From Branchinecta lynchi (taxonomy: Eukaryota > Arthropoda > Branchiopoda > Anostraca > Branchinectidae), in assembly GCA_023053575.1 (NCBI GenBank), contig JAKZAP010000016.1:16386030-16450029 (forward strand): a DNA stretch of 64,000 nucleotides. Direction: 5' to 3'. This document shows positions 54,945 to 64,000 of this stretch, piece by piece. Position 1 is the first letter of the stretch, and each line of letters begins with the position of its first letter. A program made the position numbers and the translations under genes. The notes beneath the pieces were generated by a model. The model was not told the origin of the DNA and did not search any database. It saw only the letters and a list, made by a program, of their open reading frames with translations.

Positions 54945-56320
54945 TCAAGGTACTTGTTTCTTGTATCCGGGCGGAACCGGAAAATTTGTTACGAGGTAAA
55001 TTTCTATTTGAAGTTGATTAAATGTTCGATACAGGGCAAAGAAGATACACCGAGTTCGTTTTTTAGCTTTCTTTTTTCGCCGGACAAGTAGTTGCGGAAT
55101 TCGGCCGAAACCGGGAAATTGACAGAAGTAAGGCAGGAACTTATCGTCAAAACTGATATGACTTATAGGGGTAAACACACATGCTGATTCCATATCTGAG
55201 CATGGTTTTTGGGATCCAAAACGTAAGTGGAGGGATACCTATGACATCGCAAAAGTCGACCGTCTCTCTGTGAGCGCGATAAGTCTCGAAGGGAATGAGA
55301 CATTCTCATGAAACTTGATGTGAGCATTCTATGGGTCAATAGTAAGGTCGAGTTCGTGGATGGGCTTTGTATCCCCTTTTATTTTTGGGGGGGGGGTCAA
55401 ATTAAGGGGCAAAACAAAAATATTTTTTTAAAGCTATTGAGATAGTTGATACAGGGGTACGGAGACATGCTGAATCTGAATATGAAAGTTATTTCCTTGC
55501 CGGACAAGTAGTTCACCCGGAATCTGGCAGAAATTGGACACATTATTTTTCGACAAATTTTCGGCTATAGCAGTCCACCCCTTTATTCTCAAACCAGTAG
55601 TCTATAGCTGTGTGGTGGATGACGACATTCATTTGTTTATTTTAATAGACGTCGGAGAGATTTAATGTAATCGAAGGTCGAAGGGGTTGATACATAATGT
55701 TCAAACGAGGAATATGTTGTTCAAGCGAGGATGTTGTTCAATAAAGATTCACTGGTAAAGTACAGGTCAAGATCGTCGATGGGTCCTTTAGTTCTATCTT
55801 AAGAGGCAGAGGAGGGGTTTCGAATTTATGGTAAAAAATGTATGTTCTATAAGCTAATAATATATTCATTGAGGGGGTAAGGAGGTCCGCTGAACATGTA
55901 TTTTATAAGCTAATAAGATATCCACTAAGGGCGTAAGGAGGTCCGCTGAATCCATATGTGAACTTAGTTTTCTTGCTGGACAAATGGTTCATCACGAATT
56001 TGGCAGAAACTGGAAATTTGGTTGAAGCTCTAAGTTGTTTCTGAAATCGATTAGAGATTTGGTATCGGGGTAAGGAAACATGCTGAATCATTTTTGAACT
56101 TTATTTTAACAGTACAAATGTTCACCTAATCTGAAGAAAGACTGAATGGCGAAGACATGACCCAAATGTTTTTGAATCAAATGTTAAATTTTTGGGATCC
56201 CATCGAAACCTTTGGTCTTGTCTCAGATGATTGGCTATTTGGCCTTAATACTGTTTCTGAATTTTAATAGTAAAAATGTTCAAGGAGATCCCATCGAAAC
56301 CTTTGGTCTTATTTTGATAG
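54945..56320. repeat. Degenerate dispersed repeat block, inverted relative to 61 kb
   Basis: Repeated segments include GCCGGACAAGTAG at about 55079 and 55500, CATGCTGATTCC/CATGCTGAATC, and ATCCCATCGAAACCTTTGGTC at 56197 and 56287. 55.26-55.40 kb is an inverted copy of 61.79-61.93 kb. Non-coding. Confidence 0.65.
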
Positions 56321-56344
56321 AGTGTTGTATGCTTGTGTTTCCGA

Positions 56345-56770
56345 CGGGTCGCTGTCACTACCCCCACCCGTCAGTTCGCCAAACGTCAGTTCGCCCACTT
56401 CCAAAATACGACAGTACGTTCACCCGTCAGTTCACCCACCCGTCACTACTCCCACCCGTCAGTTCTCCCACCGTCAGTTGACCCCCCCCCGTCAGTTCAC
56501 CCACCGTCAGTTCGCCCACCCGTCATTTGGCCCAGAAATCCGTCAGTTGTTGACCTACCCGTCATTTCGCCTAAGAATCCGTCAGTTCGCCCAATTTTTC
56601 CGACAGTTCATCTCCCCGTCATTTCGCCTAAAAATCCGTCTGTCCGCCCAACTTTTCCGACAGTTTGCCCACCCTTCATTTCGCCTAAAAATCCATCAGT
56701 TAGCCCAACTTTTCCGACAGCTCGCCCACCCGTCATTTGGCGCAAAAATCCGACAGTTGGCCCAACCTTG
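56345..56770 (+). repeat. Minisatellite rich in CCCGTCAGTT
   Basis: The left half has short units around CCCACCCGTCAGTTC. The right half has about four units of 57 bp of the form CCCGTCATTTCGCCTAAAAA then TCCGTCAGTTCGCCCAA and TTTTCCGACAG. Because 57 is a multiple of three, two long Pro/Ser-rich frames stay open, which I take as a by-product. Confidence 0.85.
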
Positions 56771-56928
56771 CTAGATCAGTAACATCTATGAAGAAGGGGC
56801 GCAATCCCAGGGGAATAATTGATGAATGAATTTATGACTCACTGCCCAAGGGCGTAAATGCAGTAAAAAAGATACAGAAATATAAAATAATCGCAAAAAA
56901 CTCAACAAATATTTTCCATAAAGGTTGA

Positions 56929-59536
56929 CTAATTTAGAATCCAGTTGATGGGATCATGGACAGGTAATTTTCCAATCGTAGAACACAAATTAGAGGAGAG
57001 GGCTTCAAGCGTCAACAACGGGTCGGAAATTAACAAACGGCGGATCAGGTAGCGGTTCCGTGTGCGCCGGGGTAGGTAGAGAAGAAATCTCAGATATCTG
57101 AAGTATGTCGAGCGTATGCGTCGAAGTTCCTTTCTTCTGAGTATAGTATGTAATCCAGCAAGGAAGTTAACATACGGTGCGCAAAAGGCAGTATATAACT
57201 TTCCACCTCGAACGGTTCGGCAAAAATTTGCAATAGCCATATCTAATTCCTTTAACGGCTGATTTAACTGCTTCCTCACAAATCTTTCGCATCGTTTGCG
57301 CAATTGTTATACCAAGCCATCGAATTTTTTCCTCGGTTATGAGAACATAGCCTCCAACATTCAGAGAGGGCTTCCGAAGAGTAGCAGGAGCGTTGAAACA
57401 AACGTACTGACATTTACTAGCGTTGACTGATAGGCCAGTCTCGCCAAGCGCTTGGTTCAGGCTAGCAACGTTTGTTTCAAGGCCCTTCCTGGATCGGCTA
57501 ATAAGGAGGACGTCGTCAGCATAGGCCAGGTAGCTAACATCGATGCCACGGAAGTTAAAAGTTGGCGTAAGCTTTCTTAGGCACTGAGCAATTGCACATT
57601 TAAAAATCTGGGGCGATAGGACCCTGCCCTGAGGGACTCCCTTTTTCACTGTAATAGGGGGACTCAGCCTGCTTGCCATTTGACTACCAGCTTGCATTTC
57701 GAGTACCACGATCTTAAGGCCAATATGATCGACCTATTTACGGCGTTTTCCATCAAAGACAGTAGAGCCTGGACGTGGTTAACGTTGTCGAAAGCTCCAG
57801 CGATGTCAATCGCACAAAGATGAACTGTCTCTGTCTTTGCTGATGCTTGCTTTAGAATTTGGATCAGTGACTTATGGGCATGGGAGCATCCAATTCGTTT
57901 TCTGAAACCACACTGTAGGCTTCCGATGTCACATTTAGAAGTAATTTCAGGTGCCAAAGTGTATTCGAAAATTTTGCTGAGGATGCATGAAACAGTAATT
58001 GGCCTGTAAGGGCTGCGATGATTTACATCTTTTCCTCTTTTTAAGACTGGGGTAATCATACCCAGAAGAAAACTTTCCGGTAAGGTGGATGTTGACAGGA
58101 TCATCTGGAACAATAGCTGGAGGTGGTTATTAAGGGCTGGTAAATCGTACTTTAAATGCTCGTGGGAAATTCCATCTCTATCTGGATTCTTCTTTTTCTT
58201 CATGTTTTTCAATGCACTCTGGATGGCAGATATTGTAATCGGGAAAATTTCATGTTGTTTTAACCTTGGTGACAAGTAACGGTCAGTGTAGACTGAAAAG
58301 AAGGAAGATACCTTTTCATTGCAGGCAGAACACAATCTTGTATAGTGAGACATCCAATCCAAACAAGAGAGGATGGAGGGTACCTCCGGATTACATTTGT
58401 CCGAGCGAATGACGTTCTCCCAGGCCTTCTTGTTGTGTGGGGCATCGGCTGCGTTCAGGCGAGTCTTCCTCAGACATGATTTGTATTCCCTTTTTGTCTT
58501 TATTTTTAGCTTGGAAACTGCACCGGGTGTAGGCCGGCCGCAGGCGATCCAAATTCTCAACCAAAGTTTTGCTGATTTTCTTAGCTTTTTTATCTCAGGG
58601 TTGATGTTCCAAAATGGTTTCCGTATACCTCGACGGATTTTCTCAAGCGGGACGGCTAAATCTTCCGCTCTACGCATACACCATACTACTTGTTGATAGT
58701 AACAGTTCAGATCAGTTTCTGTTGTTCTGGAAGGTACTGAAGTCTGAAGTAGGTGGAAAGGGATTTTGATCGAGGCCAGGAGAAAGGTAAGTGTTTGGCA
58801 AAAAAAGAGATGGTTAGCATGCTTCCAGTCGCGTCGCGTATACCAATCTGAAGTCCTACTAGATTGTATGGTCTTCCGAGCCCCTTGTAGGTTGATATTG
58901 CATGTCAAGATGAGATGATCGTCGTCGAGAAGGATCAGAGACAATGACGTGGTCCAGATTGGACGTGGTGCCGCCTATATTATGGTTATAGGTGTGCCCA
59001 AGATTTTTAGGCACAACCATATATCCAGTCGGGAGTGCTGGCAGGAATAGGCTGCTCCAAGTACTGTGGATGAGCAAGTTGCAGTTCAAATCGCCAGCTA
59101 AAATCCAGGTTTTCTTCTGCTTTGTACAATCTTGTATGACAGCTTTCAGTTTGTTGCAAGCGCTCGAAAATGCATCGAGCAATTTTTTGTCCTTTTTTTC
59201 GCAGGGGAAGTAGACATTTACAAGAACAGTGCCATTGATCTGGGTAGCTAGGATATTCTGATCTGAATAAGTACAAACCGGGACAGAGCAAACAGAGGTA
59301 CGAACGAAGGTAGCAAGACCACCTGAGGGTCTTCCATTTGTCTTCTTTGCTGCCTGGATAAAGATAGAATGATCTTGGGAGCGGCGAAGGGAGCTGGACG
59401 AAGCCTCATTCAATAAATTCTCTTGTAGAAAAACGACATCATTATTGGTAAGAAGGTCTTCAATAAACAAGTCTTTATCCTTCGTTACATTTATGTTACG
59501 ACTTCCAAGTTTGAGTTTTTTCTCAGAATCCATCAT
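56929..59536 (-). pseudogene. LINE-2 ORF2: endonuclease and reverse transcriptase, three frameshifts
   Basis: The endonuclease (59536 to about 58900) has FLQENLL, NGRPSGGLATFVRTS, GDLNCNLL and SNLDHVIVS. After a frameshift the RT runs from about 58944 to 57664 with KNPDRDGISHEHLK, YRPITVSCILSKIFEY, LQCGFRK and LCAIDIAGAFDNV. A second shift near 57.7 kb leads to KKGVPQGRVLSPQIF and [14 protein letters not shown] third near 57.2 kb gives the C-terminal part. All catalytic motifs are readable, but the gene is dead. Confidence 0.87.
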
Positions 59537-59775
59537 TTTCTGGCATTATCAGCGACTTTTCTGAGCTCGGGACAACGCAGGCTAAAAGAGACATGGCTCG
59601 CACCACAGTTGGCACATTTGGGGGGTTTCGAACAAGGATTAGCTCGTGAATTCTCATGGTCTTCTGAACATCGAGCACACCTCTGTGTTCCGTTGGGAAG
59701 GGGGCAGCTCTGTTTGAGATGTTTGGGCGACTGACATTTGCTGCAACATCTTAGAGAAGGAGCGAACCTTTTTTC
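59534..59775 (-). pseudogene. LINE-2 ORF1 C-terminus, CCHC knuckles (5' truncated)
   Basis: It encodes RCCSKCQSPKHLKQSC, then RCARCSEDHENSRANPC, then CANCGASHVSFSLRCPELRK. These are three gag-type knuckles in a row, as in the nested LINE at the left end. The stop TGA overlaps the ORF2 start (ATGATGG). Confidence 0.8.
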
Positions 59776-61050
59776 ATTTAATTAGGGTCGATATGAAATT
59801 CCTTTGGGTGCGACCGTTTTGTTTACTTAAATAAGGGGGAAAAGATCCCGTTCACGTGAAGATTGGTGAAAAGAAAAAGTTCTTCAAATAGATTGTAACA
59901 AACTTTGTTGCTTGATAAAGAGGTTGTTGGTAATTTTTACGGAAATTGAAAGGTTTTTGCCACGATACGCGCAAACAGACCTATCCAAAGTTCAACATCC
60001 TAGGTAGACTCGGAACTGTATTTCGTCGTTGTTTATGTTACTTTTCCACTATATAATAATTACGTAAATATTTAGTCAGAAATATCAGAAGCTTGTTGTT
60101 AGATTCTGCATAAAATACGAAAGGAAAATATAAGGGATGAGCACAAAATTAAAAGGTAAAAATAGAGTAATGTGCAGCGAAGGTTTTCGACTGCCAACAC
60201 GATTGGGAGTAGTTCACAAGGAAATAGAAATTAAAAGCATAGTAGGAATAAGGGGTGGCCCGAAGAAGTGGAGATTCACCCCTCTCCTGCCTTTTGCTAA
60301 GTCCTACCACTCTTTCATGTTGGCCTCATCGAGGTCCTGGACGCTCGTTTTTATTTTAAGACAATCCGAGTTTTTTTTTTAATTGTTAATTTTGGCACTT
60401 TTGGCCAGCTTTAGTCCCTGTCAAAGTCAAGCCGAGTCGTTTAAACCAGGTTTCATAACCCCGTTAGGTCGGTGGAATGATATGATTTTTTGTGCTACAA
60501 TTGTAGTGATAAAGAATATCTGCAAAGCCTTCGTGAAATTCCAGTCTCTCAGATGGAAATATCAGGAAACACCTACAACTCGAAAACAATGCTTTTATTG
60601 TACGTTATTCGGACTGTAAGCGAACTTTTCGTTCTTCAATTACCGTGTAGAGCATCGCCCGTCGCGTATCGAGACTCGGACCTAACTTGAGGGTTAGGTC
60701 GTAGATTTTAATGCCAAGCTTTCTCGTGCCGCCTCCTAGTATTTCTTGGAGAGAATATTAGCCCTATTATCAAAACTAATTGGAATGTACGAGACTCAAC
60801 TCTTAGTCTCGAGACAAATTTTCCTCTTGTTAGTGGGAAAATAGTTTTCTAATTCTACGTAGCCTACCAACTGAACATAAATAGGACATCGAAGGTATAT
60901 GTTTAGGCGTGTAAGAAAAACCAGGGACCCAAATGTCCAAAAGCTACTTAACTTTTTCGTAGAATTTCGCGGATTAACCACGACAAACCCAGTATTACCG
61001 ATTGCAATATCCATTGCAAGTTTTGGGATTCCATGTAACAAGAGGATATC
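59776..61050. other. No recognisable gene; one arm of a distant inverted repeat
   Basis: Short frames only. 60414-60452 (CAAGCCGAGTCGTTTAAACC core) is repeated inverted at 63281-63319. Confidence 0.45.
60414..60452. repeat. Left arm of a 39-bp inverted repeat pair
   Basis: Contains AAGCCGAGTCGTTTAAACCA. Its inverted match at 63281-63319 is 2.8 kb away with few mismatches. It could be the terminal inverted repeats of a decayed DNA transposon that holds the 61-63 kb repeats. Confidence 0.55.
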
Positions 61051-61054
61051 TCTT

Positions 61055-61935
61055 GAGAAACAAGACCTAAGGTTTCGATGGGATCCCCAAAATCTAATGT
61101 TTGATCCCGGCAATTGGGTCTTGTCTTCGCCAGGCCTGGTCTTCGCCACGCTAACCATCTGAGAAAACCAAGATCTCTATAAGCCGTTTCGATTTTGACG
61201 ATACTGACCGAAACTTCCTGCTTTACATCTGCCAAATTTCCGGTTTCGGTGAAATTCCGAGCGAACACTTGTCAAGCAAAAAAAAAAAAAAAAACAGAAA
61301 CGAAGTCAGCGTATCTCCTTATCCCTATAAAGAACATCTAATAAATTCAAATAAAACTTTAACTTATACAATTTCCGGTTTCAACCGGATTCCAGACTAA
61401 TTATATGTCCGGGTAAAAATGTTTGTCATATACAGACTCAGCGTCTTTTCTTAGCCCTAAATCTGTCATCTAATCAGCTTCAAACGAAACTTTCACTTTT
61501 AACAAATTTTCCAGTTTGGCCGGATTCTGGATGAACTAGTTGTTCGACGAGAAAATGGTTTTCATCATCGCCTTCAGTATATCTTCTTATTCCATAAACG
61601 AACATCTAATCAACTTCAAAGAAAACTTTTAATTCTAACCAACCTTCCGGTTTTTGCTGGATTTCGGACGAACTACGTATCCGGCAAGAACATGGTTTTC
61701 ACCATAGTGTTCAGCATGTCTTTTTACCCATAGTCGACTATCACATTAGCTGTTACAAAAGATTTTTGTTGCCCCTGAATTTGACCCCCCCCCTAAATGT
61801 AGTATTTCAGAGCCCATGTACGAACTTGACCTTACCATTGACCCAAAGAATCCTCACACCAAGTTTCGTGAAAATAGCTCATTCCTTTCGAGATTTATCG
61901 TGCTGACAGACCTACAGACGGACAGAAGATTACTC
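61055..61935. repeat. Degenerate tandem repeat of about 135 bp
   Basis: Four related units are marked by CAGCGTATCTCC (61306), CAGCGTCTTTTC (61439), CAGTATATCTTC (61576) and CAGCATGTCTTT (61711), each preceded by CCGGATTC-like and GAACTA-like pieces. The block starts with a GACCTAAGGTTTCGATGGG copy and ends with CCAAGTTTCGTGAAAATAGC and a GACAGACCTACAGACGGACAG stretch. 30.6-31.1 and 55-56 kb hold relatives. Confidence 0.65.
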
Positions 61936-62055
61936 CATTGGAGACACCCTTTCTCGCTTAATTAGGATCAACACGAGTTGACTATTTGTGCAGCTTTTGT
62001 GTTTTCGTAAAGAAGAGTATGAAGATGAGTGAAAAAAAAGAAGCTGTAAACTCAT

Positions 62056-63202
62056 TTGGCACTTGCAGCTGTATGTAGTAGGTAAGGGGTCTGTCAGATT
62101 GCTCGGGTCCCGATATAACTGCCAAGTATCGTCTTGAAAAACGACATAACAGGAATTCTGGAAGGCCCCCGTACACCTCCCACCACCGAGTGTCCTGCTC
62201 CAGTCCAATCGTGCAAACGATTTATCTAGAATAAATGCTTGTTCTTCGCAGCAAGTTTAACTCTGATCCCTCCATTCTAACCGTTTCTTGAAACTTCCTA
62301 TCACCCCTCCATCAACTCCCCCATAGCTGTTGAATCCGCTATCATAAGTTAAGATGAATCATTTGATAAAAAGTACTATCCGACTTTGCAGTTAACATGC
62401 GCACTTTAAGTGAGATGGAACTTCGTTTGTAAGCAAAACCCATGAAAATGTATATTACGCTTTAAAGTATTTTTCTTACTTTGCGATCAAGATTGGTACT
62501 TTAAGGAATAGTCGGATTTGGAAAGTGGCGATTTCTAAGCCAATCTTGTGGTTAGACAAATTGTTTAATATTCCAGCCAAGTAGCATCGTCCTAGCACAT
62601 CTAAGTACCTTAAATCGTGATCACCGTAATTCCGAACCCCTCTCCCCTCAAACTCCCCCCACAGTCGCCGGAGTCAATCCAGTTCTGGAAAAAATTTATC
62701 CAGAGCATCTTTTTCTTACTCTCACAAAGTTCCATCCCAATCTCTCCAGTATCAGCCAGTCACGTATTCCCCCCCCCGCAACTTCCGGACATGAAAAAGA
62801 TGCCCAGAGACATGTCCTTTGTTCAGCTATGAAATTTCACTCAAATCCATTACCCGTTCCAAAGTTACGCATAACTCGATATTCCGGATGCCCCCTCCCT
62901 CCAGTCCCTCACGCCCTAGCACATCTGGAAGTACCCTAACTCGGAAACGTGTGAAAAACTGCCCTAATTTTCCAGATTCCTCCCCCCTCCACTCCCCCGC
63001 AGATGGTCGGATCGAGAAACTGATTATTTCCAGGTTAGTTTGGTTGGGTCCCTGATACGTCTGCCAAGTTTCATTGTCCTAGTACATCTGGAAGTACCCT
63101 AACTCGCAAAAGTGTGAAAAAAAACCCCGGACAGACCGACGGACCGAGAGGCGGAATTACGATAGGTGTATTGCATTTGAGACAGAGGCTGCAAGTGCCA
63201 TA
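62056..63202. mobile_element. Second element with TGGCACTTGCAG ends
   Basis: TTGGCACTTGCAGC at 62056 and CTGCAAGTGCCATA at 63189-63202 are inverted ends. The inside has degenerate units with GCTTGTTCTTCGCAGCAAG and CCAAGTTTCATTGTCC strings, like 49173-50829. Non-coding. Confidence 0.65.
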
Positions 63203-63280
63203 AAAAGAAATTCAGACAGGTCGTATTAAACATTTGAACTTGTTAACGAAGATGTTGCTAGTTCATACATACGGATACGG

Positions 63281-63319
63281 AACCTGGTTTAAACGACTCG
63301 GCTTGCCTTTGACTGGGAC
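63281..63319. repeat. Right arm of a 39-bp inverted repeat pair
   Basis: Inverted match of 60414-60452. Confidence 0.55.
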
Positions 63320-64000
63320 GGATTTACGATTATAGTAACAATTTTTTTCAAACGACTCGGAGATTGTGTTTGACAGATGTCACCCCCACTCATCCCCCCC
63401 CCCCCTATTGGGCCACCCCTGGCCCCAAACTAGCAATAGATATTGCAGTCAGCAACCCTGGGTTTGTCCTTGGTTAACGGCACAAGGAACTCAAGGTTGG
63501 AAAAGCTGTTCAGTACGGAATATTTTGGAAAAGCTTTTGAATATTCGGGTTTGCTGGGTTGAAAGCCGTCGGCGAAAGAAATTGATAATTCTTACATTCC
63601 TTGAATCACATAACGTTGATGAGCAATTTAAATTTAGCTTGTGGGCTACGTAAATTTAGAAAAAAAAGTTTTCCCACTGACAAGAGGACACTTTCCGTAC
63701 AGAGTAAAAACTCATACATTGCAGATAGCTTGCGAATATACTCGGAGATAGTACACGGAAGCTCGGTAGTAAAATCCTGCATTATATTATTTCTATTATG
63801 CTTTTACTTTTCATTTCCGTGTCAACGACTCTAAATCGTATTGCCAATCAGAACCCTTTACTGCTCGTTACTCTATTTTTCCTTTTTTTTCATCTTTTAG
63901 ATTTTCCACCTGAATTTGCCGCAGAATCTCGCAACAAGCTCCCGACGTTTCTGACTAAATGTCTACGTAATTGTTGGCTCCTTCTGATTATTCCGCTGGG
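63320..64000. other. No recognisable gene
   Basis: A C-rich run near 63400 and short frames only. Confidence 0.4.

Larger units (their letters stand above)
56815..59775 (-). mobile_element. LINE-2copy: APE-type non-LTR retrotransposon, 5' truncated
   Basis: About 3 kb: the ORF1 C-terminus, ORF2 endonuclease and RT, and a 3' tail with ATTCATTC-type repeats at about 56818-56835. It lacks the ORF1 N-terminus. It is the best-preserved member of the family that also supplied the fragments at 31.7-32.5 kb and at 43.0/48.4-49.0 kb. Confidence 0.85.

Noticed and set aside
54945..56320. Short frames as small secreted protein genes
   Set aside because: They fall within dispersed repeat copies shared with 30.6 and 61 kb and have no conserved coding pattern.
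56333..56782. Proline-rich protein gene
   Set aside because: The two overlapping long frames are explained by a 57-bp tandem repeat. There is no start context, splice signal or domain.

Overview
The window is animal nuclear DNA: GT-AG introns, a spliced clip-domain serine protease gene, APE-type LINEs, Ty3/gypsy-like LTR elements, MITEs and foldback repeats at every scale. Nothing bacterial is present. A clip-domain protease with a trypsin-type catalytic domain suggests an invertebrate, most likely an arthropod, but the species cannot be read from the sequence.

The only host gene I can assemble with confidence lies on the minus strand from 40632 (ATG) down to 21587 (stop). Eight coding exons (73, 263, 211, 133, 161, 102, 155 and 165 nt) join in perfect phase across seven GT-AG introns into a 420-residue secreted zymogen: signal peptide, one clip domain with six cysteines (one pair contributed by the next exon), a Thr-rich linker, an activation site after Lys173, and a trypsin-like domain with His214, Asp267, Ser369 and specificity Asp363. 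Its introns (17.8 kb in all) are packed with transposon debris. A broken duplicate of the exon 6-7 region lies at 5.5-7.6 kb, downstream of the gene.

Layout: 1-5.5 kb is an LTR retrotransposon (minus strand, leaving the window on the left) with a LINE nested in its leader. 5.5-7.6 kb is the duplicated protease segment. 7.7-9.2 kb holds a LINE 3' end and a decayed gag. 9.2-12.8 kb has no recognisable gene. 12.86-14.52 kb is a small internally deleted LTR element. 15.6-21.15 kb is a nearly complete but mutated Ty3/gypsy-type element whose integrase precedes reverse transcriptase (Gmr1-like order) and which carries a second integrase-type HHCC module after RNase H. 21.6-40.6 kb is the protease gene. 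43.0-49.0 kb is a LINE copy split by a 5.2-kb insertion made of three tandem 1591-bp units plus inverted partial copies, flanked by a perfect 44-bp direct repeat. 49.2-56.8 kb holds foldback and degenerate repeats, a MITE, a hAT-type fragment and a CCCGTCAGTT-rich minisatellite. 56.8-59.8 kb is a frameshifted LINE. 60-64 kb is repeats.

The genes do not form a pathway. One developmental or immune-type protease gene sits in a repeat-dense region whose rearrangements (segmental duplication, nested insertion, tandem array insertion) can be read directly from the sequence.
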